NCBI GenBank assembly: GCA_009760855.2
Contig: WPIO01000065.1
Location: forward strand, 324,001-388,000
From: Cristatella mucedo
Taxonomy: Eukaryota; Bryozoa; Phylactolaemata; Cristatellidae
Direction: 5' to 3'
Length of the DNA stretch: 64,000 nt
Numbering within the stretch: the stretch's first letter is position 1; every line of letters begins with the position of its first letter. The position numbers and the translations under genes are program-made. A model generated the notes under the pieces. It made no database searches and had not been told where the DNA came from. It saw only the letters and a list, made by a program, of their open reading frames with translations. Below are positions 45,944 through 57,675 of this stretch, piece after piece.

Positions 45944-46341
45944 CAGGGGTCGGCAAGCTTTTCGGACTCTTATTCCATATCAGGAGGTCAAGACGGCACA
46001 CTAGGCCAGAAGAAAACGCCCACTCTGCTGGGCCAGTGGAATGAGCTTGGCCAGACGAACAAACAAACTGTTGCACGAGTCGCACAGGCGGGCTCGGCAA
46101 TTCTAGGGGTCGATATTTATCATTTCTCCCGGCGCTTGTGTTTCGTACAAGTGCCTGACAGCAGTTGTAAAAGTAAACACTGGCCATTGCTTGAGCAACA
46201 ACCAGCAGTAATGAAGATTAATAAAGCCACGATAATTCAGTTAGCCCGGATTCAACACAAAATAACTAGAGGGACGTTAGTCCGGACTGGAGTACCAGCT
46301 AGGCTGTATCTGGCCTGAAGGCCGGAGTTTGTCGGCCTCAG
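45944..46341. mobile_element. Non-autonomous hAT MITE, 398 bp, with 8-bp target duplication
   Basis: The left end is 'caggggtcggcaagctt' and the right end 'gagtttgtcggcctcag', an imperfect inverted pair of the hAT/Charlie type. It is flanked by 'tcttaggc' (45936-45943) and 'tcctagac' (46342-46349), an 8-bp duplication with two differences. The uninterrupted site is seen in the CR1 copy at 26650. The open frame inside is not a transposase. Confidence 0.85.
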
Positions 46342-46369
46342 TCCTAGACTGTGCTAGCTGATTTACCAG

Positions 46370-46525
46370 TCTCTTTTGTATAGCGACAGAAGAGCTTTTA
46401 CGACTATCACCACCGCTTGTAGTGGCAATAAAGGACTGCCCACCTCAAGATATGGACCTGCGACCTTGGGATCGAGGTCGTGAAAAGCAACCGCCTTACC
46501 TAGTGTGCTATTGCGACTCACTAAC
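46370..46525 (-). repeat. tRNA-derived SINE, type B, nested in CR1
   Basis: Contains 'tttgtatagcgacagaagag', 'agtggcaataaaggactgcc', a reverse B-box region and the reverse A box 'ttacctagtgtgctattgcg'. Confidence 0.78.
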
Positions 46526-46809
46526 TGCAGAACTCGCTCCCACAATTCTAACCCAGCATCTATTCTCGTGCTGCCGGCTGTGGCACATCTTTTCCTGCAG
46601 TCTCGAGCTGCTACTGCTATGCTACTCACTTCCTCGACTAGCCTCCCGACTTAGCTGTGCTTCTCACTTTGTCTTTGTTGCGTAGGAAGTCTGTTAGCTA
46701 CCGAACGGGTACCGAAAGCTGCAAGGGCTTTGAGTGGACTTTAGAAAACTCACTCGAAACACCCACGTAGACTCTGCCTTTGTTTAGTTACAGCCGGAGA
46801 TACCTTGCA

Positions 46810-49340
46810 TTGTATTACATTACACTTGAAGAAACTGTTCTTCTCACTGGAAAGTGAATGTTGCTGCTGGCAATAGATCAGGTGACTTTATATATACATC
46901 CGGCCAAAGATTATGTTTATGCGGGAGAGAAGATTATGCTTTAAATAAATGGTGTATGTATATAAAATTGTTTTACTATATACAAAAATATATATGATAG
47001 CTATGAATTATCTATACTAGCTTTATGACAGCTCATATAATTCATAATTTGAATAGTTTATTCATAGCATGTACGGTTGCAGTACACCCGTGCTATAGAT
47101 AGTTAATTATTATCATTTCTATAGGCTGTCGCAAATAGTTTTCCATGTTTCCTCCTGCAAAATATTGCTACCTACGAAGGCTAATGTTAATTATGAATAA
47201 TCCTGGAAAAGTATAAATTCAATAGTGAATTGCATTTATCATGCGAATTTGGATTGTTCAGACCCCCTTCCTGCTAACGAATAAGCAGTGACCAGGTCAT
47301 GGGTCACACATGCTTTCAAAATTACCGCGGTTGATATGAATAAATAAATAAATATATATATTACTCAATGTGTGCATGCATTAAATATTGTCATATTATT
47401 TATCATTTATCTATTTGTGTTGGTAATGTTATTTAAAAAAATTACAATTAGGTCACTATTTATCAAAGACGTTTGTTGGTTTGTGGTAACCTGTATTTCC
47501 TGTGGCCATATTGACGACCGTAGAGGCCAAGAAAAGAATGATGTTCTTCGGATGTTTCTTCAGGTTAGGGCAATTAGCATAGACTTGTGGAATTGAGGCT
47601 ATGCTATGGCTGGAAATTGGATATTGTCGAGATCTAACAATCATGCCGCTGCTCTTGGGAGGTAATGAAGAACAAGTATGCATTGATCCAGTTTTTATTG
47701 AAAGTTTTCAGTGCTCCATTGGAAAGAAGGATCTTATAAGATTGTATGCTTCCGGGACACAAAACGTGCTCTGTTGCATCTGCCGATGGCCGATCTGTCT
47801 TAGCGAATAGCTGGCTGGTATCAGTCTACTGGCCTTACTTGAGTGGTTTAATGGCAATCGTGCCCTGGTGGCTCAACTGCGTCAAACTGTAGTCTTCCAG
47901 CAGTGGGAATCTGCCACTCATTTTAATGGCATCGATAACATGTATGTTTACTATGCATGTGCAAAACGGTGATCTTTGTCTCGGGATATGTATCTTTATT
48001 TAGAGAGGATCTGTATGTCTTTATCTCGAGACTGTGGAGTCTCGGCAGCCCGGTTGACTAGGAATTTTGAGTATTAGTTGGCGATGTTTGAGCTAGACAT
48101 TTTCCGAGGGCTCTTCACAAAAACACTTTCTTGGGCTCATAAATATAGTGGCGATGACATTGACCGTGTAATTATTTGGTGAGGCCACAAAGGGACTGTT
48201 GAGTCTTGATCAGTTCTTGGCTATGCTACCACCAGCCTCACCACCATCGTCACCATCGCAACACATCAGCAGCGTATATGGTTTGCTACAAGGCAGAATA
48301 TATTCACATCAGCTTTCGTGAAAGTAGTGGTTCTTTTTTTAAGGATCAGCAATTGAAATATTAATAGTTATGAAAAGCCTTAAGGTGTTATCGGATTGAC
48401 AATCGTCATCACTAAACGGTTAATAAAATATAGCTTTGCAAAACCGAAGTAACACTTAAGTTATACTGAGACTCCTTGCCACTCACAATATCAAATGCAT
48501 TGTTCATACTCAGAGTTTGGACCATCAGATGTAAACAAGATTGTTAAATATATGTTATACTTATTTTAGCCAGAGAAAGCTATTCGTCATAAGCATGTTC
48601 GTCATATGGATATTCATTGTGGTATGCACTCGAGATTTGATTGAAGACTTGAGTAGCATTGCATCGGATTGTTTCCAGAATGAAAGCAATGCTACCTGTA
48701 TGTGCAAACTGCCTGTTGTAAGACGTATGCTTCCATCCTGCTGTCTGACTAATCCTAATTCAATTATTAGCCACTATCTTAGAGCTTTCTGGGACCTATG
48801 TTCAGATTCTTATGTACTGTGCTTATTGGTTCGCACTGAAAAGTTTGGGCCTTAGTGACTTAAGGGGTGGCCACACTCGCAAGTCAAAAGAGTTTCTCAT
48901 TCTCAAGGCTTTACAAGCTGTTGTTCCAATGCAGCAATTTGTTTGTCTCAAGTGGAATTTTGTACGTAAGCTTGTCAATACAAGCAAAATTGCACGTCAA
49001 GCTACAACAAATCATCGGTAAAGGCTTTGTAGCTCATTTCTAAATTCTTTGATGTTGTATTGTGTTTTACTATTCACATCCCGTCCAAAGATTTGGGTGT
49101 GCCCATAGGATTGTGGTGCAGTTGGCTGTAGGGCAGGACTGCATCTGTGTGGCATTGACAGATGCTGTTTGTTGGCAGCTTAGTATCCTAATGACTTTAT
49201 TACTTCAATTGGGCTCTTCAGATCACATCTTGGCATATTCCCATTTTTTAGTTGATTCTGTGAAGCTAGATGCCATGAGTATATATAATGCGACTATTCA
49301 CATACCTTGCCTATACACACACGATTATTTATTTTTTTCA
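46810..49340. other. AT-rich DNA upstream of CNOT7, no gene recognised
   Basis: It contains short AT microsatellites (about 46960-47000) and A/T-rich sequence. Two open frames (47601-47810 and 48541-48855, +) lack a family pattern. The CNOT7 5' UTR and promoter must lie here, since the first coding exon starts after an acceptor (tttttttcatag|, 49343). Confidence 0.5.
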
Positions 49341-49350
49341 TAGGCGGGGG

Positions 49351-52300
49351 ATGGTTTCCTCCAAGATGAATCTTCTGCCTCAAGCCGATTATGGTATTAG
49401 AGATGTGTGGGCTCACAACTTGGAAGAAGAGTTCAAGGCTATTAGAGCCATTGTCAACGACTATCCGTATGTGGCAATGGTGAGCTGCAACTAGATTTTG
49501 GCTGCTGTAGCCTACTTGGATTTGTCAGCTGTGCTATATAATGTATTGTATTTGTTTTGTGACTTAAAAGTTGCCCCTGCACTATCGAACCTTTGAAAGC
49601 CAAAGCCCATCATAAACTCCCAGCATTTTGTAATGCCGTGAATGTGGGAGAATTCACACGTGTGAAAATTACTGCCCCCTCTCGAACTTTGGGGCCTTAA
49701 GGCCAGCTGATCTAGTAGCCTGCTGTCACCATTAGTATGATATGCCACTCTGCAATCATAATAATTATAATAACAATAATAATAATCCACATCTGTATTG
49801 CACCCTCAGAACTAAATTTCTTTCTAGGCACTTGACATATGCTGTAAAGAAAAGATGTCAAGCATGATCGAGGGTAGGATATGCAAAAATTACTCATCTC
49901 CTGGCATAAGCTTTCGAACCCGGAAAACCTTGAGCCGTTTAGATTGCAAGTGCGATAATTAAACCTCAAGCACAAATAAGCGTCTACATAGCATTACAAC
50001 AATTTGGGCCTGTTTACACAGGTATACCACATCCAAGTTGGTTCATACATTTTTACATCCGGTCTTTACTTCTGTAAACCAATACTTGCAGGTCTTCTGG
50101 TCTGTAATTTGAAGTACTGAAATTTATCTTCATCTGTAACTCTACTAAGTCGCAGAGGCTGAATTTTTTTTAGCTCATTTAATAGCCTCATTTGTATAGC
50201 AGCAGAGGAGCCTTATCGGTTAACCATCACCACCGCTTGCAGATGGCAATGAAGGATCACCAACTGCAGGATTCGAACCAACACCTCGGTCGTGAAGAGC
50301 AAGCACCTTACTTCCTGGGCTATCACGGCCCTTAGTGAGTGTTATTCGGGAGAATTTTCTTTAGTAGTATTCAAAGCCTAAGCAACTTTCGGTACCTGTT
50401 CGGTAGCCAACTAATTTCATCTTAACCGGTAAAGAGCGATTAACCAGTGTAGCTGAGTCTTGAGGGCAGTTGAGGTAGTGAGTAGCACGGAAGTAGCAGC
50501 TCAGAACGGCTGGAAAGAATATGCCACGGTCAGCAGCAGGAGAATAGATTTCGTTGTATAGGAATTTAGGAAGTGGGTTCTTCAGTCTGGGACCTGCAGA
50601 GCAAAAGCTGCTGTTACCAATGGTCTGTAAGCATTGGAATGGAACAGCTAACTTATTGTCCATACAGGACCCGAGGGCGTGAGGAGGCTGAAACTGGTGC
50701 AGCAGTTCAGCTGAGTATGAAGGAGCCAAGCCGTGGTTCGCCTTGTGGGTCAGTGTGAGAACTTTGCTTTGTATCGTTGATTACTGGGAGCCATCGCAGA
50801 TCTGTCTGTGTATGCTGCCACTAACCACATTTGCATGCTGACCCTGTGCATGTCACCCCTAACCATGTTATTCATTTTGTTTATCAAGCATGATATTACT
50901 CACCATTCAATTGCATTTCCCTTTGCAGCAAATGTAAAGCGCCTAGAGAGAAAGATTGAGTTCTCTTAGGGCGCTTTATCAAGTGCATTATTATTATTTC
51001 TGTAAAGAGACACATGGCAGAACGTCTGGAATTTCTTAACTAGCCTCGCAGCCATGTTCATCACCAACTGCAGTGGCCTAATGACTTTCTTTGCTAGCTC
51101 AATCAAAACAGATTGACAAAATTAAAAGTTGTCGCCTTGTAGTTGTTGGGTGCACAGGATTTTGGCGTTCTTCGCTTGATCCCTAGTGCTGGGTGCGAAT
51201 CAGCATGTGTGCCGAGCTAGAGTGACGTTGAGAATAGACACATCACGTATAACAATATTGAAATGACAGATATATATACACGACTCTATATTGTTGTTGT
51301 CTATCAATCGATAAGCAGTCATTGGGACTGTATGGGAAGAATGACTACGACAAGACAGGCGCTGTCTGACTGCCAGTGTTCGAATTACGTTCAACAGATT
51401 GCAGCAATAATGTTGCCTCTTACCTGGCCCCGAATGATCGTTTACTGTGGCAGTGATTAGACTTTCTATGTCGAATCATGGTTAGTTTACTGCAGCCTAT
51501 TCTTGTGGGTGATCATTAAATGCCACTGAGACTAAGCAGTTGTTTTCTTTGCTCTGATCATACGAGTGTTGTTTTCACGGATCTCAGACCTGTCGTAGCA
51601 GAGGTGGTACGTTTATATAAACTGTCCTCTATCTATCGTGCATCGAATCTTCAGAGCTTGCTATTCTGCTTTGTAGGACACCGAATTTCCTGGAGTTGTG
51701 GCAAGACCGATTGGTGAGTTTCGTCATGCAGCTGAACAACAGTACCAGCTATTGCGCATTAACGTCAACATGCTTCGGATAATCCAGATCGGTCTTACAT
51801 TCATTAACGAGCATGGCGAGTGTGCACGTCCATATTCAACGTGGCAATTCAACTTCCAGTTTAGTTTGATGTAAGCACCAATCTTATAATTGTACCTATG
51901 GGTGGGTCGGGTCAGTCGTTGTTGGCCTTATATTTGATCTGCTTTGTCTGACTTCAAGGGAAGACATGTATGCTCAGGATTCGATTGAACTGCTGCAAGG
52001 TGCCGGCATCCAGTTCACACGTCATGATGAAGAAGGCATTGACTCTCATGAATTCGCCCAGCTTCTCCTCACATCAGGATTGGTGCTGACTGACGAAGTG
52101 CACTGGTTGTCATTTCATAGGTGAGTGTGTGTGCGTGCACGTGCATGTTTGTACGTGCTCACACACCCGTTTGTGTTTTTGAGATCGCAAACATCTGTGC
52201 CACTTACATGCTCTCAGGCTCACGTGGTGCTGGTACTCTAAGCAATCACGTCCCATTTTAGTTTTTCTCGTAAGCCCAAGTTCTCTTAGAGCGAAATGTC

Positions 52301-53662
52301 TACGTAAGCATGCCCGAGTGCGTGACCATGCAATCAGACTAGCATTTGCTGGCACATGCGTGCGTGCACGTATGCAAACTTGAGCCCAATAGAGCTCCCA
52401 CGCATACGCGTGGATGTGCATGATGGTGCGCGCATGAGCGAGCGCACACGCACGCAGACGCCTGCCAGCGCTGGGAGCGACACTTTGGCAGGGACCATTC
52501 TCTGTGTGCGAGCCTGCGTGTGCAAGACGCTGGCTGTTCGAGGAATCGCTCTTGGCATGGTGCCCGTAAGCGCACGTGCTCGAGCGATCTTGTGTGCTTT
52601 GATTGCTGCAGTGGCTATGACTTCGGCTATCTGCTCAAGCTGCTCATGGATGCTCCACTGGGTGATGACGAGCAGCAGTTCTTCGAGTTACTGCAGGTCT
52701 TTTTTCCACGTCTGTATGATGTCAAGTATCTGATGAAGAGCTGCAAGAACCTCAAAGGTGGTCTGCAGGAGGTGGCCGAACAGCTCGAGGTGCGCCGTCT
52801 TTCGCGCTGCTGCTGCTGCCATCCGCACGCGGCAGTGCATCTGCTTCTGCTTCTTGGTCACAAGCTGTAAGTTACTGACCGGCTTAATGTTCTACGCTGC
52901 TGGCTGCTGCAACCGAAGTGGATCACGGATCCGATCGTGCTAAGCTGCTCTGTCGGCGTGCCTGCGTGCGAGTGAGCTCGTTTGATTCATTAGGGAAAGT
53001 AGTGTTTGAATGAGTGTCGTGGCATCTTGCAGCTACGTCGTGTGGGACCTCAACATCAAGCAGGAAGCGATGCCATGCTTACAGGCTTAACGTTCTTTAA
53101 AATGCGAGAGGTGAGCACTTACTAATCATACTTGTAGCTACGAGACGAGTGCTGCTAGTGCAATGGGGTGGTGTGGGTGCTGCGCGATTGATTGTCTATT
53201 TTGTAGAGGCAGCAAATCGTGCTAGTTGTACTTGCGCTTTTGTTTAAGACATCCTTGTAGCACCTTTAGGCTATCACCTGTTCGTTGGGAGGTTCTGGCT
53301 TGCTGTTCCGTGACTTTCAGCTCTTTCGCTCACGAACACTGGGTCTCTGATGCATGCTTATTGAGTCGAAGTGAGATTTTGTATTTTGGTTATCTAGTAT
53401 TTTAGTTCTATATTTATATTCGTGCTGAGATTTATATTTTTGAAACATTTAAACAAATTGGCTCGTTAAAAGTGTGTGTTCCTTATCACCTGTCCTGCAG
53501 ATGTTCTTTGAAGACAACATTGACGATGCAAAGTACTGTGGCCATCTATTTGGATTGGGTTCACCGTATGTGCTTGCTCAGACAAGCAGTTCTAATAGTG
53601 GCATGCAGAGCGTGCCACCAAGCGATACATCTACTAGTGCTGGTGACGGGACCAATGGTTGA
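49351..53662 (+). CDS. CNOT7: CCR4-NOT complex subunit 7/8 (Caf1/Pop2) deadenylase, complete, six coding exons
   Basis: CNOT7/8 is the DEDD-family 3'-5' exonuclease that shortens mRNA poly(A) tails within CCR4-NOT, in cytoplasm and P-bodies. Coding exons: 49351-49479 (exon begins 49344), 51677-51870, 51959-52120, 52612-52789, 53033-53110, 53501-53662, giving 300 aa; phases agree throughout. It starts MVSSKMNLLPQ; a second ATG at 49366 is also possible. Visible family blocks: RDVWAHNLEEEF, MDTEFPGVVARPIGEFR (catalytic Asp/Glu), STWQFNFQFSL, EDMYAQDSIELL, WLSFHSGYDFGYLLKLL (catalytic Asp), YDVKYLMKSCKNLKGGLQEV, GSDAMLTGLTFFKMRE, and DDAKYCGHLFGLGS (catalytic Asp). All four catalytic acidic residues are kept. 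The segment at about 62-98 (HAAEQQYQLLRINVNMLRII) is unusually diverged. The Ser/Thr-rich tail is lineage-specific. CNOT7 and CNOT8 split within vertebrates, so the symbol is approximate. Confidence 0.97.
49760..49860 (-). repeat. L2 3' end with (AAT)n-type tail, CNOT7 intron 1
   Basis: Tail at 49756-49785 and hairpin region; diverged. Confidence 0.82.
50190..50330 (-). repeat. tRNA-derived SINE, type B
   Basis: Contains 'tgtatagcagcagaggagcc', 'cagatggcaatgaaggatca', a reverse B box 'attcgaaccaacacctc' and a reverse A box. Confidence 0.78.
50333..50790 (-). repeat. CR1-like LINE 3' fragment
   Basis: Minus-strand reading gives APSYSAELLHQFQPPHALG, DNKLAVPFQCLQTIG and the KFLYNEIYSPAADRG block, as in the other CR1 copies. 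Confidence 0.88.
50810..50998 (+). repeat. L2 3' end with (ATT)n tail
   Basis: 3' UTR ('gctgccactaaccacatttg'), hairpin at 50935-50980 and tail. It directly abuts the CR1 fragment to its left. Confidence 0.9.
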
Positions 53663-54310
53663 TGCTGCTGCATAGCCAAACTACATACCCATGCCAGGTT
53701 CGACGCATCAGTGTGACTTGTCGACGAGTAGGAGCAATGCTTGTCTGGGCGGACAACCCAATGTAATCTATGTTTGTGACACTTTGTAAGTGCACTTGTT
53801 CAGAAGCACAGCCACATATATTATGTAATAGATTTTCCAAAAGGAATACATGCTTGAACTGCACTGAACAACAAATTTGACCATAATCGAGTTTTTTGTT
53901 CAAAGTGCATTTCAAAAGACAGATGTTGTAAATGTAATCCAAGACTTTGGTGATTTTCACATAAAAGAAGAGCATTAAAATCAATAGTTATACAGACCAT
54001 GCCTAAACAGGAAGCGACACACCTAAACAAATGTTTACCGTTCTCTGCATCATGTGCAAGTTGTGCCCCAACTTGTTGAACTTTTATACATTGAGGTATG
54101 TGTTCGTGGCTTGGTGAGGCACGTGTTGCGACTTTTAAACAGCTTACTTTACAGTATAGCTGTGTGCCTTGTACATTTCCTAACTGAGTCAATACTACAT
54201 GAATCAACTTGAAATTTGAATACGAGTTCAGCTCTCTTTGTGCAACACTGAGTAGTACATTTCTTATTTCGGTCGGATATAGGTTTTCCTGTACATTTCC
54301 TCAAGCCTTG
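53663..54310 (+). other. CNOT7 3' UTR / flank, carrying copy 1 of a three-copy repeat
   Basis: It follows the CNOT7 stop. An ATTAAA at 53974-53979 is a possible poly(A) signal. From about 53880 to 54310 the sequence aligns with 55400-55890 and 60295-60715, for instance 'cttttaaacagctt', 'tagctgtg' and 'gagttcagct' in the same order and spacing. This copy is the most diverged. Confidence 0.65.
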
Positions 54311-54317
54311 TTAATAT

Positions 54318-54402
54318 TAATAATAATAATGCACGTAATAAAGCACCCTCAGGGAACTCAATCTCTTTCTAGGCGCTTTACATTTGCTGTAAAGGGAATT
54401 GT
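54318..54402 (-). repeat. L2 3' end with (AAT)n tail
   Basis: Tail at 54316-54330 and hairpin to about 54400. Sequence 54410-55390 has no recognised feature. Confidence 0.88.
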
Positions 54403-55399
54403 TGAATTATGTATTCTGCAATCATACATCATTATTAACTGTCAGAATATTTTGAGTATTTTTCTTGCTTGCTCGAGTGTTAAACAAAGTTTCCCTGCAC
54501 CTTTTGAGGAGTGTGGCATATTTTTTTAGTGCATACTATTGAATCTGTTTATTTTCCTCGATCGCCCTATTAGTCATTCAGCCGAAAACTGACCTTGACT
54601 CTCCAAGGATGCCAGAAGGTAGAATAGTAGCCGTTGTTACATTAAAAGATAGTTCGTGTTTTCAGGATGGCACGGCGATCATTTCATCGGTTATCGTAAT
54701 GTAAATGATTATTAAACCTGGGGATAAATCATAGGTTTTAGGGGGATAGCTCCTGAAGCCTTGCCTTTTTCTTTCTATTCACCGTTTAAGAAACACTGAC
54801 TACGATTATGTTTCAATGTGGATTTGACGATCTGGTGCCTAGTTGGTCTAGCCTGTGGTCAGGTCGGCATGGCTCAAGAGCAGCGCTGTAGTTTCTCATG
54901 TGGGTTTAACATTGTCATTTGCCGAGAAAGTCTATCGTTACTCGTAGGAAGGCTGAAAGATCGCTCAGTTGGCAAGACAGGCGTTAAACTTCTTTGGGTC
55001 GGTCTTGTGAAATGTAGGGGAGGGTTTAGCCCCCTGGCACCCTCTGACTGTCGCCTCTAAAGCCCCTTAAATCACACCACGCATTTCCTCACGAGGTATC
55101 GATGCCAGTTCTCAGGACTCCTAAGACATCCTGTACCATGCATGCAATGCTCGAGTCACACGTCGTCCTCATGGGTCGTCTGTACCATTCATATGGATAC
55201 TGGAGCTTACCCTCTCGTTCTGCTTTTAAACCAAAGCCTACTTAGTCTGAGCGATATTACGAATATATGAGATTTGATGTTTGGTACCACGATCCACGTA
55301 CTGCCGTTGTAAGCTTATGGCAAGAGCAACTGACACTAGTACTGTTTTTTAACACTCTTTAAGGGTAGATATCAAGAAAATACGGAGAACATTGGTCCT

Positions 55400-55890
55400 A
55401 CAATCGAGTAACTGTTTAGGTTACTTTTCAAAAGATAAACTTGATCTGAAGTTTTGATGATTTCTGCATGAAAGTATTAAAAACGCAAGTAATTAGACGA
55501 TATCTAACCAGAAAGTAAAGCAAAAGCAACATAGCTACAAATGCAAATTTCCCAATCTGTATTATGTTTGACTGGTGTACCAACTTGTTGAACCTTGGTA
55601 CATTGAGATACATGTTTGCAACTTGTTGAGGTCAATGCTTGCTACTTTTAAACAGCTTCATTTACAGTGTAGCTGTGCACCTTATAAATTCCACCACTCA
55701 TTCAATAATGAATGGATTAATGTGAAATTTTAAATGTGAGTTCAGCTTGGCTTGTGCACCGTTACCCGGGGCAGCTCATTTCTTGTATCGGTGGGATAAT
55801 TTTGCTTTACAATACACATGTCAGTGATTGCAGATAATAAAATTCAAGTATGTTTCATTACATAGACAGCACCAGTGCTCCAACAAAAGC
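55400..55890. repeat. Three-copy repeat, copy 2
   Basis: Very close to copy 3 (for example 'aagtaattagacgatatcta' in both) and collinear with the CNOT7 3' flank. No terminal repeats, tail or coding capacity seen. Confidence 0.85.
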
Positions 55891-56416
55891 ATTCAAAGAG
55901 GTGTAACTATCGCTAGTATTTAGCCAGAGGCGTAGCAAGGTGTGGGCAGGGGGACAGATGTCCCCCTCCCGGGCGCCAAAAGCAAACTAGATTGTGCATG
56001 TTTTTGTTTAAACTTTAGACTTTTTCATTTGAGAATACCAATCTTGATTTGAAGCAAGTCGTTGTTTCAATGGATTTGACCATTGCTAGTTAAGCATGTA
56101 CCTGGATGTTCTGGTGGCACACACGAGACGACACGGAAACACTGTAGAGGCTTTAACCACCGTGTATTCATTCGGCTGGTGCTCGCAGCAGCGAAATAAC
56201 CCGGCCGTTCACCGCTCTGTCTGCGTTCCAAGTGCCCTTCCCGTCTGCTAGCCCCATCCTGCCTACCACAGGCAGGCTTCGTCGCGCCAAGGGCGAGCCC
56301 GGCCTGCTATGTAGCGTCAAGGGCGAGCCAGCGTGTGCTGTGGCTGAGCACCGAAACACTATTCGACCACACAAGCTAGGCTTACATGACTAGCTGTGCT
56401 ACGTAAACGCTGCAGT

Positions 56417-57675
56417 CATGTCTGGCCACTTGTCAGGTGTCCAAAGCAGAAAACTGTCCAGAAATGAGAAGGCATTTTTGTAAATTGTGATTGAGTTTGA
56501 ACCTGGCAGGAGTTCACGGTGCAAGTCAAGACTCCTTTGTCAACAACTTTTCTTGGGGCAATTTAGAACTCATACTTTTCGAAGTCAACTCCGACGTTGG
56601 AAGAATTGAAGAAAGTCTTTGCCATCACTGTAAAACGTGACTTTGCAACAAGGTGGAGTGCAAGAGAGGCGACCGTGAAAGCTGTCAATGATGGACTGGA
56701 CAGCATTGTAAGTCTTTTGGAGCAACTGTCTGAGGACACAAGTGGAGCACTTGAAACAAGAAGGAACGCTGGCAGTCTCCTACATTGTATCTTGAACTTT
56801 TAACTTTTTGGCTCTGTTGCCATTTTGGTACACTATCTTAAGAGAGATTGACCGCGTTCAGTTAAGAATGCAGGTTTCAAAGATGAACTTCAAAGACGCT
56901 TCTTGTGACCCCTACTCTCTTGAGATTGAGTTGTCAAGTCTCCGAGAAGACCTGTGCCAGGAATCACTACCAGATGATAAAAAGAGATGTGAATTTTAGG
57001 GAGTTGTGGTTGAACGAAGAATCCGCCGAAGGACACAGATGCTTGGACAACTCTCCCAAGATGTTATTCTCACGGCAGATGATGAGATTTCAAGAATCGT
57101 GACGGACAGTATAGACCATCTCCGACAAGAAATATCAACTAAGTTTTCCCGGCTGGCAGATCATGATGCCAAATTTGGTTTTATGTTAGAAGTTCAGAAA
57201 CTTTTGAAGACACCTGACCAAACTCCGCGAGCAATGTCTAGATCATGGAGGCCTCTCTTATTCATACATTGGAGGAAAAGAACTTTACATCGAAAGATGT
57301 GACGTTAAAATGCTTCTTGTCTCACGTCACGATGCGGCACTAAAGACACCATGGAACTCATGTTATCAAGTGCAATATTATTATTATTATTATTATTATT
57401 ATGTCTTTGATTGTCAGTTATGGATAAGCTGTGTTTTCTAATTTGAGAGTTGCCTTGCAAGTTCTTCTCACCATAGCTGATCAGTTGCAAGTTGTGAACA
57501 TTCCTTTAGCAAGCTGAAGATAATCCTGTCTTATCTGCGAGCATCAATGGGGTTAGATCGACTCTCCGAGTTGGCCTTGTACCGCACGGAGAAAGAAACA
57601 CTGAAAAATATTGACTTTCAAACTGTAAAGGACCAGTTTGCTACGCTCAAGGCAAGACAAATTCACGTAAGTTAA
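56417..57675 (+). pseudogene. hAT transposase / ZMYM1-like pseudogene
   Basis: In order: an N-terminal scrap (MSGHLSGVQSRKLSRNEK, 56417), then a large gap; then VKRDFATRWSAREATVKAVN (56627-56690) with the conserved TRW signature of hAT proteins; a helical region with frameshifts (56690-57290). After the L2 tail comes the C-terminal dimerisation domain, CEHSFSKLKIILSYLRASMG and LDRLSELALYRTEKETLKNI (57500-57620). Stops and frame changes at 56801, 56998 and 57302 make it inactive. Confidence 0.85.
57362..57402 (+). repeat. Minimal L2 tail: last ~20 bp plus (ATT)n
   Basis: 'ttatcaagtgcaatattatt' and an ATT run only. It interrupts the hAT pseudogene. Confidence 0.88.

Larger units (their letters stand above)
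45595..46800 (+). repeat. CR1-like LINE 3' fragment interrupted by a MITE and a SINE
   Basis: CR1 post-RT sequence runs 45595-45943, resumes briefly at 46342-46360 ('tcctagactgtg', matching 26650), and continues at about 46520-46800 ('gcagaactcgctcccacaat'). The two inserts account for the gaps. Confidence 0.85.

Noticed and set aside
45908-46318. 136-aa ORF at 45.9-46.3 kb
   Set aside because: It starts in a CR1 fragment and continues through a hAT MITE; chance frame.
47601-47810. 69-aa ORF that could be an exon upstream of CNOT7
   Set aside because: Composition is not clearly coding and no homologous pattern was recognised.
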